64,000 bases of DNA from 66-474 sp035249175 (GTDB lineage: Bacteria > Pseudomonadota > Gammaproteobacteria > Xanthomonadales > Rhodanobacteraceae), in NCBI GenBank assembly GCA_035249175.1, contig DATFGT010000066.1:1-64000 (forward strand), read 5' to 3'. This document shows, piece by piece, positions 8,632 to 16,922 of the stretch. How positions within the stretch are numbered: position 1 is the first letter of the stretch; every line of letters begins with the position of its first letter. Below the pieces are notes generated by a model. That model had not been told where the DNA came from. It was given only the letters and a program-made list of their open reading frames with translations, and searched no databases. The position numbers and the translations under genes are program-made.

Positions 8632-10239
8632 ATGCCTGTCATTCCCACCGCCATCGACAGCAAAAGCGACACCTTCCAAGGCAACGCCGCAAACCTGCGC
8701 AAACTCACCGAAGAATTGAAGACCCGACTCGCGCGCACCGCTGAGGGCGGTGGCGCGAAGGCACGCGAAAGGCACGCCGCGCGCGGCAAGCTGCTGCCGC
8801 GCGAACGCATTCGTGCCCTGCTCGACCCTGGCTCGCCGTTTCTGGAACTCTCGCCGCTGGCTGCGCATGGCATGTACGACGACGCTGCGCCCGCGGCCGG
8901 CATCATCACCGGCATTGGCCGCATCAACGGCACCGAGGCCGTTGTCGTCGCCAACGACGCCACCGTCAAGGGCGGCACCTATTTTCCGATGACGGTGAAG
9001 AAACACCTGCGCGCGCAGGAAGTGGCGCTGGAGAATCGCCTGCCCTGCATTTACCTGGTCGATTCGGGCGGCGCGTTTTTGCCGTTGCAGGACGAAGTCT
9101 TTCCCGACAAGGAACACTTCGGGCGCATCTTCTACAACCAGGCCCGGATGAGCGCGCTCAACATCCCGCAGATCGCGGTGGTGATGGGTTCGTGTACTGC
9201 GGGCGGCGCGTACGTGCCTGCAATGAGCGACGAGGCCATCATCGTGAAGCAGCAGGGCACGATCTTCCTCGGCGGCCCGCCGCTGGTGAAAGCCGCAACC
9301 GGCGAAGTGGTGGACGCCGAAACTTTGGGCGGCGCCGAGGTGCACACGTCAATCTCCGGCGTGGCCGATCATTTCGCGGAAAACGACGCGCACGCGTTGT
9401 CGATCGCGCGCGACACCGTGGCTGCGCTCAATCGCAAGAAGACCATGCCGCTCGCGCTCGTCGAACCACGCGAACCGAAATATCCGGTCGAGGAACTTTA
9501 CGGCGTTATTCCCGAGGACACCCGCCGCCCGTTCGATATCCGCGAGGTAATCGCACGCATTGTCGATGGCTCGGAATTCCACGAATTCAAGGCGCGCTAC
9601 GGCAAGACGCTGGTCACCGGCTTCGCGCACATCCATGGATACCCGGTCGGCATCATCGCCAACAACGGCATCCTGTTTTCCGAAAGCGCACTCAAGGGCA
9701 CGCACTTCATCGAACTGTGCAACCAGCGCAACGTGCCGCTGGTATTCCTGCAGAACATCACCGGCTTCATGGTCGGCAAAAGGTACGAGCAGGCCGGCAT
9801 CGCCAAGGACGGCGCCAAGATGGTCACCGCCGTCGCCTGCTCGCACGTGCCCAAGTTCACCGTGGTGATCGGCGGCAGCTTCGGCGCCGGCAACTACGCC
9901 ATGTGCGGCCGCGCCTACGGCGCAAGGTTCCTGTGGATGTGGCCCAACGCACGGATCAGCGTAATGGGCGGCGAGCAGGCGGCCAGCGTGCTCGCCACCG
10001 TGAAACGTGACGGCATCGAAGCACGCGGCGGGGAATGGTCGGCCGGAGAAGAAGATGCTTTCAAGGCGCCGATCCGCGAACAATACGAGCGCCAGGGCAG
10101 CCCGTACTACTCAAGCGCCAGGCTGTGGGACGATGGCATCATCGACCCCGCCGATACCCGTCGCGTATTGGGCCTCGCCATTTCCGCATCGATGAACGCG
10201 CCGATCGAACCGGAACGCTACGGCGTGTTCCGGATGTGA
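8632..10239 (+). CDS. mccB: Methylcrotonyl-CoA carboxylase beta (carboxyltransferase) subunit
   Basis: 535 residues, the usual length for this subunit, from the ATG at 8632 (an upstream extension was discarded). The acyl-CoA carboxyltransferase N and C domains are complete. N-terminal features include the ARERHAARGKLLPRERI helix and GGTYFPMTVKKHLRAQE; later come DSGGAFLPLQDEVFPD, CTAGGAYVPAMSDE, NITGFMVGKRYE and GGSFGAGNYAMCGRAY, all typical of MCC-beta rather than propionyl-CoA carboxylase. It carboxylates 3-methylcrotonyl-CoA to 3-methylglutaconyl-CoA in leucine breakdown with the biotin subunit at 14841. The iron operon on the other strand separates it from the rest of the set. Confidence 0.95.
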   Translation: MPVIPTAIDSKSDTFQGNAANLRKLTEELKTRLARTAEGGGAKARERHAARGKLLPRERIRALLDPGSPFLELSPLAAHGMYDDAAPAAGIITGIGRINGTEAVVVANDATVKGGTYFPMTVKKHLRAQEVALENRLPCIYLVDSGGAFLPLQDEVFPDKEHFGRIFYNQARMSALNIPQIAVVMGSCTAGGAYVPAMSDEAIIVKQQGTIFLGGPPLVKAATGEVVDAETLGGAEVHTSISGVADHFAENDAHALSIARDTVAALNRKKTMPLALVEPREPKYPVEELYGVIPEDTRRPFDIREVIARIVDGSEFHEFKARYGKTLVTGFAHIHGYPVGIIANNGILFSESALKGTHFIELCNQRNVPLVFLQNITGFMVGKRYEQAGIAKDGAKMVTAVACSHVPKFTVVIGGSFGAGNYAMCGRAYGARFLWMWPNARISVMGGEQAASVLATVKRDGIEARGGEWSAGEEDAFKAPIREQYERQGSPYYSSARLWDDGIIDPADTRRVLGLAISASMNAPIEPERYGVFRM

Positions 10240-10249
10240 CACCTGTCGC

Positions 10250-11032
10250 TCAGAAGAACTCGTATTCGAGCTGGAAGCGGAACGTCGTATCCGGTGTGCC
10301 ACGCGTCCAGCCACTGAGAACTGCGACATCGTAGCACAGGCTTTTTGCGTCGCCTAGATTGAGCGTTCCGAAGAATGCCGGCCCGACGCTCAATTGATCG
10401 GAGTGCAGGCGCGCGGGATCTCCCAGCGAACCGAACGCCTGGATTCCCGGCTGGAAGCCCGCGCGAAGATTGTATTTCCACTGTGCCTGATACTTGATTT
10501 CTTCGCGCTCTCCGCTTTCCCCGCCTTCTCCGTCCGCGCGCGACGCACTTAAACGGCGCTCGAAATACACGTTGAGGTTGATCTGGGCGCGATAGATCTC
10601 GGTCTGGAACATCGGCCCCAGTACCATGGTGTTGGCGTTTTCCAGGCGGTTGTGTTCGAGCTCGGCGAAAATGCCGGCGTCGAGCCAGTGCTCGCCATGC
10701 TCCGTCAATTGGAAGATGTTCTCGAACTCGTATTCCTCGACGCGCGCAGCGTGCCCCGGGGTCTGCGAATACTCGGCCTCGAACTCGACTGCCCAGCGGG
10801 GTGCAACGCCATAGCCGAATGCGAGTTTCGCCGCGCGCTCGCCATCCTGGCCCTGTCCCCAGTTGAACATGCCGCCTTTAAGCTCCAGTTCCCACTCGCG
10901 ATAGTCGACGATGGGTGAGTAGATCGTCGATGCCGGGCCGGCCACCGCCACGACTGGCCCGGCGAACATGCCGGCCAGGCCGAGCAGGCCGATCGAGCAG
11001 AGTGCCTGCCGTTTCCGTTTGTCCTTTTTCAT
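10250..11032 (-). CDS. Secreted or outer-membrane protein of the iron-uptake operon, unknown function
   Basis: 260 residues from the ATG at 11032, preceded by GGGGAA; a longer frame to 11143 has no signal character. A Lys/Arg-rich N-region, a hydrophobic stretch (CSIGLLGLAGMFAGPVVAVAGPA) and a probable cleavage after AVA-GPA indicate export. The mature part alternates aromatic and polar residues (WELELKGGMFNW, AVEFEAEYS, YRAQINLNVYFERRL) and ends in an aromatic residue (EYEFF), as in small outer-membrane beta-barrels. No family is recognised. It is the last gene of the cupredoxin-FTR1-CxxCH operon, so a role in moving iron or protecting the outer membrane during iron uptake is only inferred from position. 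Confidence 0.75.
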   Translation of the reverse strand: MKKDKRKRQALCSIGLLGLAGMFAGPVVAVAGPASTIYSPIVDYREWELELKGGMFNWGQGQDGERAAKLAFGYGVAPRWAVEFEAEYSQTPGHAARVEEYEFENIFQLTEHGEHWLDAGIFAELEHNRLENANTMVLGPMFQTEIYRAQINLNVYFERRLSASRADGEGGESGEREEIKYQAQWKYNLRAGFQPGIQAFGSLGDPARLHSDQLSVGPAFFGTLNLGDAKSLCYDVAVLSGWTRGTPDTTFRFQLEYEFF

Positions 11033-11152
11033 TTGATTCCCCGTGACTGCAACAACGCAAATCCGAAACCCGCTTCGATGTCGTCCCCTCTGGCGACGTC
11101 CACGCGCAGGATTCCCTGCACCGGACGGGGCGCACGGCTGCAAACCATGTTC

Positions 11153-11701
11153 CTACTCGGTGGCTGCGGGTTCGTAGCGCAGGTTGTCCAGCAGCGGCGT
11201 TTTCGGCCGCTGGATATGCAGGAATCCGACACCAGCCGCGGCGTGGCAGGCGTTGCACGAAGCCGACAGCCGATCGTAGGCACCCGCGAATGCCGCCTTG
11301 TCCTTCTTCGCCAACGCTTCCTGCACATTGCGGATGGCTGGATTCATGATCGCCGTCATCACCTCGGAAAGTTTCTCCGGCTGCAGCTCGGGGGCATTGC
11401 CGTTGGTTTCCTCGATGCCGCGCAGTGCCTCGCCCAGCTCGCTCACCATGTAATAGGCCAGGTTCCAGTTGCCGGCGTCGCCCGCCCACCACAAGCGGTC
11501 GTGGCGGATCTGCAATTCCAGCATCTGCTGGCCGAGTTCAGGATGCGGCAGGCGTCGTTCCAGTTCGGTGACCTTGGCCTCGAGCGCCGCGACGCCGGGG
11601 TTGTTTTCCGGCGCGCTTTCAGCCGCGATCAGGGCAAACGGCACGCATGCCACCGCGATGCAGAAGCCGAGCGCCAGCATCAGGAAAGCACGGTTCATCA
11701 A
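11153..11701 (-). CDS. Exported CxxCH haem-binding protein, cytochrome c'-like
   Basis: 182 residues with an N-terminal signal peptide (FLMLALGFCIAVACVPFALIAAES). One haem c motif, CNACH, lies near residues 149-153, close to the C-terminus. The rest looks mostly helical. This layout recalls cytochrome c' and related four-helix haem proteins, whose CxxCH is also C-terminal, but the protein is longer than cytochrome c'. It sits between the FTR1 permease and an outer-membrane-type protein behind a Fur box. It may therefore act as a periplasmic electron carrier for the iron permease; this is inference. Confidence 0.8.
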   Translation of the reverse strand: MMNRAFLMLALGFCIAVACVPFALIAAESAPENNPGVAALEAKVTELERRLPHPELGQQMLELQIRHDRLWWAGDAGNWNLAYYMVSELGEALRGIEETNGNAPELQPEKLSEVMTAIMNPAIRNVQEALAKKDKAAFAGAYDRLSASCNACHAAAGVGFLHIQRPKTPLLDNLRYEPAATE

Positions 11702-11720
11702 TAATTCCAGTCTGCGGTTT

Positions 11721-12602
11721 TCACGCGCCGTGCACGGCCGGGTTGGGGCCTGCGGAAATCTCTTCCGTCGACGCGGGTTTGGGCCGCCTGCGCCGCAGTG
11801 CCATGCGCCACGCCATCACGCGCATGCCGGCGACCAGCACCACGAAGGTGACGATCCAGAAAACCAGCTGCATGCCGGCCGGACGCGCTTCGTAGCCGGT
11901 GAGCACGTGCACGGCCTGGCCGACGATCGAGCGGTTGCTGAGCAGCCACGAGGTATCCCAAAGCTGGTTGCCCCACGCGGGCAGCAGGTTGGCCTGGATC
12001 AGGAAGCCGGCCGCCGACGCTGCCAACCCGCTGGCCAGCACCACCAGCATCCAGTTGGTCGCGCTGAAGAAATAGCGGATCGGGATGCGCAGCAAGCCGA
12101 AGTACAGCGCGAATCCGACGGCAACGCCACCCGCAAGCCCAAGCGGGACGCCGCCGGCGAAACCCAGTTTGCCTGCGCCGCCCGCGGCCATCCCGAACAG
12201 GAACAGCACCACTTCCGAACCTTCACGCAAAACGGCCAGCGCGACCACGGCAAGCAGGATCGCGATCGAACTCGACCCAGCTTTCACCGAATCGGTGACG
12301 CGCTGCATCTGCTGCACCATTTCCTTGCCGTGGCTGGACATCCAGGTGACATGCCAGCCGATCATCACAACCGCCGTCAGAAGCACGACGGCTTGGAACA
12401 CTTCCTGCCCGACGCCGCCCAGCGAACCTTCGATGAAGCCCATGCACACCGCGACGACCATCGCGCCTATCACGCCGAGCGCGATGCCCCCACCGACGAA
12501 CAAACTTCGGCGGGGCACGCCGCGTGTGGCCGCCGCGACCACGGTCACGATCAAAGCAGCTTCCAAGACTTCGCGAAAAACCAGTAGCGCTACACCAAGC
12601 AT
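11721..12602 (-). CDS. FTR1-family iron permease
   Basis: 293 residues with about seven hydrophobic segments. Two REXXE-type iron motifs are visible: REVLE near residue 9 in the first membrane helix, and REGSE in LAVLREGSEVVLFLF about midway. Both are diagnostic of the FTR1/EfeU oxidase-dependent iron permeases of the inner membrane. It is the second gene after a cupredoxin in a minus-strand operon headed by a Fur box, and is followed by a haem protein and an outer-membrane-type protein. EfeO and EfeB partners are not in the window. Confidence 0.93.
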   Translation of the reverse strand: MLGVALLVFREVLEAALIVTVVAAATRGVPRRSLFVGGGIALGVIGAMVVAVCMGFIEGSLGGVGQEVFQAVVLLTAVVMIGWHVTWMSSHGKEMVQQMQRVTDSVKAGSSSIAILLAVVALAVLREGSEVVLFLFGMAAGGAGKLGFAGGVPLGLAGGVAVGFALYFGLLRIPIRYFFSATNWMLVVLASGLAASAAGFLIQANLLPAWGNQLWDTSWLLSNRSIVGQAVHVLTGYEARPAGMQLVFWIVTFVVLVAGMRVMAWRMALRRRRPKPASTEEISAGPNPAVHGA

Positions 12603-12609
12603 CGACGCG

Positions 12610-12948
12610 TCACTCCACTACCAGCACACCGGTGGTGGCTTGGTTGAAATCATCGAAAAATTTGTAAGTGCCCTTGTCCAGCGGACCGATGAACACGGCG
12701 ATGGTGCTGTTCGGCAGCACGATTTTTTCGCGGTTGAAATCAGCGCTTTCGAATTCGGACGGCGTGGGGTTGCGATTGGTCACCAGCACCTTGAACTTGG
12801 TATGGGCCGGGACCTTCAACGATGCCGGTTCGAATTTGTGGTTCTGCAGGACGAGATGGAATTCGGGGGTGCCCTCGGCGTGCACCGGCAGCGCGAGCGC
12901 TGCTGCACAGGCAAACACCAGGACCGGGAACCACGACGACGCACGCAT
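12610..12948 (-). CDS. Exported cupredoxin-domain protein of the iron operon
   Basis: 112 residues from the ATG at 12948, with GGAG upstream; the frame extends to 13011 but the extra part is not signal-like and overlaps the Fur box. A signal peptide ends ALPVHA-EG. The domain (EFHLVLQNHKFEPASLKVPAHTKFKVLVTNRNPTPSEFES, later GTYKFFDDF) matches the cupredoxin_1 / EfeO-N type fold. The canonical Cys-His-Met copper loop near the C-terminus is not evident, so binding is more likely through other residues, or of iron. In Ftr-type systems this kind of protein works with the FTR1 permease in oxidising or handing over iron. First gene of the operon. Confidence 0.88.
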   Translation of the reverse strand: MRASSWFPVLVFACAAALALPVHAEGTPEFHLVLQNHKFEPASLKVPAHTKFKVLVTNRNPTPSEFESADFNREKIVLPNSTIAVFIGPLDKGTYKFFDDFNQATTGVLVVE

Positions 12949-12993
12949 TGCTGAACTCCACCGGGGCTCGCGCCCACTTTGTTTTCGACAGCA

Positions 12994-13012
12994 AATGCTA
13001 ATCGTTCGCATT
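12994..13012. promoter_or_regulatory. Fur box upstream of the iron-uptake operon
   Basis: AATGCTAATCGTTCGCATT is an imperfect palindrome that agrees at 15 of 19 positions with the Fur consensus variant AATGAGAATCATTCTCATT. It lies 46-64 bases upstream of the cupredoxin ATG at 12948, in the gap to the plus-strand hydratase gene. Iron repression of the minus-strand operon is the direct reading; an effect on the divergent leucine genes is possible. Confidence 0.75.
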
Positions 13013-13109
13013 TAGTAACGCAACCAATGGGTTCGCATGCATTCATCCCGGGACGACCACGGCCGGATTTCCCAACCGGTTATCCTTGCCGTTTTGGCCG
13101 GTGCGATCC

Positions 13110-13901
13110 ATGCCCGAAACCATCCGAATTGAACGGAACGGCGCAGTGGCGACCCTGTCACTGGACCGTCCGCAGGTCCACAACGCGTTCGACGACACCC
13201 TGATCGCCGAAACCACGGCCGCGTTGGCGTCGCTGGCAGCGGACGCGAGCCTGCGCACCCTGGTGCTGACCGGCACCGGCGCGACCTTCTCGGCCGGCGC
13301 CGACCTCAACTGGATGCGACGCATGGCGACGGCCAGTGCTGAAGAGAACCGCGACGATGCGCTGCGGCTCGCGAAACTCCTGCGCGCACTGCAGTTCTTC
13401 CCGAAGCCGACCCTCGCACGCGTCAACGGTTCGGCCTACGGCGGCGGCGTGGGCCTGCTCGCGTGTTGCGACATCGCGATCGGCGTCGCGGGCGCGAAAT
13501 TTTCACTGAGCGAAGTGAAGCTCGGCCTCGTTCCCGCCACGATCGCGCCTTGCGTGGTGCAGGCCATCGGACCGCGACAGGCGCGCCGGCTGTTCGTCAG
13601 CGCGGAAATTTTCGACGCCCACGAAGCCGCGCGCATCGGTCTTTTGCACCGATGCGTTCCTGCCGACGAGTTGGACGATGCCATCGATCGCCAATTGCAT
13701 TACCTGGCCAAGGGCGGCCCCGTGGCGCAGCATGAAGCCAAACTGCTTGCGCTGCGCACGTCCGGCATGACGGCGGAGTCTGCCGAACGCATCGACACCG
13801 AAAATGCAGCATTGATTGCACGCCTGCGCGTGTCGCCGGAAGGCCAGCAGGGCTTGTCCGCGTTTCTCGAAAAATGTCCGCCGCCATGGCTGAAGGAGTA
13901 G
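13110..13901 (+). CDS. liuC: Methylglutaconyl-CoA hydratase (enoyl-CoA hydratase family)
   Basis: 263 residues from the ATG at 13110. The crotonase fold is clear: oxyanion-hole segments SAGADLNWM and GGGVGLLACCDIAI, and the FSLSEVKLGLVPATIAPCVV stretch typical of methylglutaconyl-CoA and related hydratases. It hydrates 3-methylglutaconyl-CoA to HMG-CoA, the step between the carboxylase (8632, 14841) and the lyase (16923). It begins a plus-strand run with VOC, cupin, carboxylase alpha and lyase genes, four bases from the next gene. Assignment to this substrate relies on context. Confidence 0.9.
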   Translation: MPETIRIERNGAVATLSLDRPQVHNAFDDTLIAETTAALASLAADASLRTLVLTGTGATFSAGADLNWMRRMATASAEENRDDALRLAKLLRALQFFPKPTLARVNGSAYGGGVGLLACCDIAIGVAGAKFSLSEVKLGLVPATIAPCVVQAIGPRQARRLFVSAEIFDAHEAARIGLLHRCVPADELDDAIDRQLHYLAKGGPVAQHEAKLLALRTSGMTAESAERIDTENAALIARLRVSPEGQQGLSAFLEKCPPPWLKE

Positions 13902-13905
13902 AGCG

Positions 13906-14295
13906 ATGCTCGACCACATCGGATTTCCCGTTTCCAATTTCCTCAACAGCAGGAAGTTCTACGAGGCGGCGCTGGCACCGCTCGGCATCGGCATCGTGAT
14001 GGAGGTGACCGCCGAACAAACCGGCGGCAGCTCGCATGCAGGCTTCGGCGAGAACGGCAAACCGTACTTCTGGATCGGCGACGGCGAAGGCATGGTGCGT
14101 GGCCGTTTCCACATCGCGTTTACCGCGAAAACGCGCGCCGACGTGGATGCGTTCCACCAGGCCGCGCTTGCGATGGGCGGTCGCGACAACGGAAAGCCGG
14201 GCCTGCGGCCGCACTATCACGAACACTATTACGCGGCATTCGTGCTGGATCTGGACGGCCACAACATCGAGGCAGTCTGCCACACACCCGGTTGA
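13906..14295 (+). CDS. VOC (glyoxalase/bleomycin-resistance fold) family protein
   Basis: 129 residues, one vicinal-oxygen-chelate domain: LDHIGFPVSNFLNSRKFYEAAL at the start, HIAFTAKTRADVDAFHQAAL in the middle, and YYAAFVLDLDGHNIEAVCH at the end. His3, His-rich PHYHEHYY and the final Glu are candidate metal ligands. Substrate unknown. It sits tightly between the hydratase and a cupin gene inside the leucine-catabolic run, an arrangement I do not know from other liu operons. Confidence 0.88.
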   Translation: MLDHIGFPVSNFLNSRKFYEAALAPLGIGIVMEVTAEQTGGSSHAGFGENGKPYFWIGDGEGMVRGRFHIAFTAKTRADVDAFHQAALAMGGRDNGKPGLRPHYHEHYYAAFVLDLDGHNIEAVCHTPG

Positions 14296-14321
14296 ACACA
14301 CCCATGAACCGGGAGGAAAGC

Positions 14322-14840
14322 ATGCAACATCCCGTCATCAATCTCGCCGATCTCGAAGTGCGCGGGGAGACCGCCGAACGTGCCCCACACGGCGCGACCG
14401 CGGACCAGTACGACATCCGCTGGGCCGAGATCGCCAGCCGCATCGGCGCCCGCAAGCTCGGCTACAACTTGACCGTCGTTGCACCGGGCAAGCGCAACTG
14501 CCCGTTCCACAGCCATCGCGCCGAAGAAGAAATGTTTTTCATCCTCGGAGGCACGGGTGAATTGCGTTACGGCGACGAACGGTTTCCGCTGCGCGCCGGT
14601 GATTTCATCGCCTGCCCCACCGGCGGCCCGGAGACCGCGCACCAGATCATCAATACCGGCGACACCGAAATGCGCTACCTCAGCGTGAGCACGATGGCGC
14701 CCATCGAAATCTGCGAATACCCCGATTCCGGCAAATTCGGTGTCTACGAGGATTTGCCGGACGATGAGAATGGACGGCACGCGCGCTTCCGGCATCTTGC
14801 GCGGCACGAGGACGCACGCGATTACTGGGAGGGTGAATAA
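14322..14840 (+). CDS. Cupin-domain protein
   Basis: 172 residues from the ATG at 14322, chosen because GGGAGG ends six bases before it; weaker TTG (14292) and ATG (14304) starts would overlap or abut the VOC gene. Cupin motif 1 is HSHRAEEEMFFILGGTGELRYG and motif 2 is around CPTGGPETAHQIINTG, so metal ligands His/His/Glu/His are present. The C-terminal part (EICEYPDSGKFGVYED) is typical of bacterial cupins of unknown role. The stop codon touches the GTG start of the next gene, so translation is coupled. Confidence 0.88.
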   Translation: MQHPVINLADLEVRGETAERAPHGATADQYDIRWAEIASRIGARKLGYNLTVVAPGKRNCPFHSHRAEEEMFFILGGTGELRYGDERFPLRAGDFIACPTGGPETAHQIINTGDTEMRYLSVSTMAPIEICEYPDSGKFGVYEDLPDDENGRHARFRHLARHEDARDYWEGE

Positions 14841-16832
14841 GTGTTCCAACGCGTACTGATCGCCAACCGCGGCGAAATCGCCTGCCGCGTGATCCGCACC
14901 TGCAAGCGCCTGGGGATCCACACCATCGCCGTGTTTTCCGAAGCCGACAAGGACGCGCAACACGTGCGCCTGGCCGACGAAGCGTGGCCGATCGGCGGCC
15001 CGCGTCCGGACGAGTCATACCTGCGCGGCGACGCGATCATCGAGGCCGCAAGGCAATCCGGCGCACAGGCGATCCATCCCGGTTACGGATTCCTGTCCGA
15101 GAACACCGGCTTTTCGCGCGCTTGCAAGGAAGCCGGCATGGTCTTCATCGGACCGGATCCCGAAAGCATCGAGGCCATGGGTTCCAAGGCCGCGGCCAAG
15201 CGCCTGATGGCCAGGCACGACGTGCCATTGGTACCGGGTTACGACGGCGACAACCAGGACAACGGCTACCTTGCCGAACAGGCGCACAAGATCGGCTATC
15301 CGCTGATCATCAAGCCGTCGGCGGGTGGTGGCGGCAAGGGCATGCAGATCGTGCGCAGCGACGCCGGGTTCGCCGACGCGCTGGCCACCGCGCAACGCGT
15401 CGCGAAGGCGTCATTCGGCGACGCGTCGATGCTGCTGGAGCGTTACATCGAGCACCCGCGTCACATCGAGTTCCAGGTATTCGGCGACCGCCACGGCAAC
15501 GTGATTCACATCGACGAGCGCGAATGCTCCGCGCAACGGCGTTACCAGAAGGTGCTGGAGGAAACGCCCTCGCCGTTCTTGTCGCCCGAACGCCGCGCCG
15601 CGATGGGCGCGGCCGCGGTGGCAGCGGCGAAAGCCGTCGATTACGTCGGCGCCGGCACGGTGGAATTCATCGTCGGCCCGAAGGGAGATTTTCATTTCAT
15701 GGAAATGAACACGCGCCTTCAGGTCGAACATCCGATCACCGAAATGACCCACGGCCTCGATCTGGTGGAATGGCAATTGCGCATCGCGGACGGCGAGCCG
15801 TTGCCAATCACGCAGGGCCAGGTGCGCTCGCGCGGCCATGCCATCGAGGTGCGGTTGTACGCGGAAGATCCCGATCACGGATTCCTGCCGGGTTCCGGCA
15901 AGCTCACCCGGCTGCAATTGCCGGAATCTGCCACGCACGTGCGCCTCGATGGGGGCGTCATCGAAGGCGATACGGTGACCATCTTCTACGACCCCATGAT
16001 CGCGAAGCTGATCGTGTGGGATGTCGATCGCCCTTCGGCGTTGCAGCGTATGCGCGAAGCGCTGGCCAACTGCGAGATCATCGGTCCGAAATCGAACGTC
16101 GCGTTCCTCGAACGGCTGGTGCGGCACCCCGCCATCATCGAGCACCGCATCGATACGGGTTATCTGGATCGGCACCTTGACGAATTCGTGGCCGGCGATG
16201 CCGAGCCCGATTCGCGCACGCTGTTCGCCGCCGCAGTCGCGGCGCTGCTTCACGACGAAAACCATATCGTGCACGACTCTGCCGATCCGCACTCGCCATG
16301 GAGTTGCGCCGATGCGTGGCGCGTCGGGCGCGCCGGCAAACGGATCGTCGCGGTCGCGGTGCACAACCACCGCTTCGAAATCGAAGCATGGGGTTACGCC
16401 GGCGACTACCGCCTGAAAAGCGACGACGCTCATTGCATGATCGAAGGTGCGCGTTGGAATGGTCGCGACCTGAGTGCGAAATTCGATGGTGAAGCGCGGC
16501 GCATTGATGCACGCGCAGACGCGTCTCGCGTGTTGCTCCACGATCCCCATGGCGTTCGCTGGCGCTTCGAACGCATGCCGGCCTTTGTGTGGGAAGCCAG
16601 CAGCGGCGCTGCGGGCAATCAGGTTGCGGCGCCGATGCCGGGCCGCATCGTGTTGGTGGAGGCCACGCCTGGCGACAGCGTGGAGGCAGGTCAGGAACTG
16701 CTGGTGATGGAAGCGATGAAAATGGAATTGTCGCTGAAAGCACCGCGCGCAGGTATCGTTGAACACGTCGGTGCAGCCGCGGGCGATTTCGTGGAAGCGG
16801 ATGCCGTGCTGATCAAGTTCAAGGACGAATGA
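14841..16832 (+). CDS. mccA: Methylcrotonyl-CoA carboxylase alpha (biotin) subunit
   Basis: 663 residues from a GTG directly after the cupin stop codon. Biotin carboxylase domains are complete: FQRVLIANRGEIACRVIRT at the start, the ATP-grasp glycine loop KPSAGGGGKGMQIV, HIEFQVFGDRHGN, and EMNTRLQVEHPITE. The C-terminal biotinyl domain holds AMKM (biotin on Lys) near residue 632. Length and architecture fit MCC-alpha (LiuD). With MccB at 8632 it carboxylates 3-methylcrotonyl-CoA in leucine degradation. Confidence 0.95.
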   Translation: MFQRVLIANRGEIACRVIRTCKRLGIHTIAVFSEADKDAQHVRLADEAWPIGGPRPDESYLRGDAIIEAARQSGAQAIHPGYGFLSENTGFSRACKEAGMVFIGPDPESIEAMGSKAAAKRLMARHDVPLVPGYDGDNQDNGYLAEQAHKIGYPLIIKPSAGGGGKGMQIVRSDAGFADALATAQRVAKASFGDASMLLERYIEHPRHIEFQVFGDRHGNVIHIDERECSAQRRYQKVLEETPSPFLSPERRAAMGAAAVAAAKAVDYVGAGTVEFIVGPKGDFHFMEMNTRLQVEHPITEMTHGLDLVEWQLRIADGEPLPITQGQVRSRGHAIEVRLYAEDPDHGFLPGSGKLTRLQLPESATHVRLDGGVIEGDTVTIFYDPMIAKLIVWDVDRPSALQRMREALANCEIIGPKSNVAFLERLVRHPAIIEHRIDTGYLDRHLDEFVAGDAEPDSRTLFAAAVAALLHDENHIVHDSADPHSPWSCADAWRVGRAGKRIVAVAVHNHRFEIEAWGYAGDYRLKSDDAHCMIEGARWNGRDLSAKFDGEARRIDARADASRVLLHDPHGVRWRFERMPAFVWEASSGAAGNQVAAPMPGRIVLVEATPGDSVEAGQELLVMEAMKMELSLKAPRAGIVEHVGAAAGDFVEADAVLIKFKDE

Positions 16833-16922
16833 CGTGGCGCCGTCCCGGCGCGTCTCTTGCAATCGACGCGCTTCGGCATCATTTCCCATCGAACCCTAGC
16901 GATTGCTTGAACCGGCCCGCGC

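Noticed and set aside
15411..16889. 492-residue minus-strand open frame
   Set aside because: Antisense to the biotin carboxylase gene, with no domain and no ribosome site; a GC-driven shadow.
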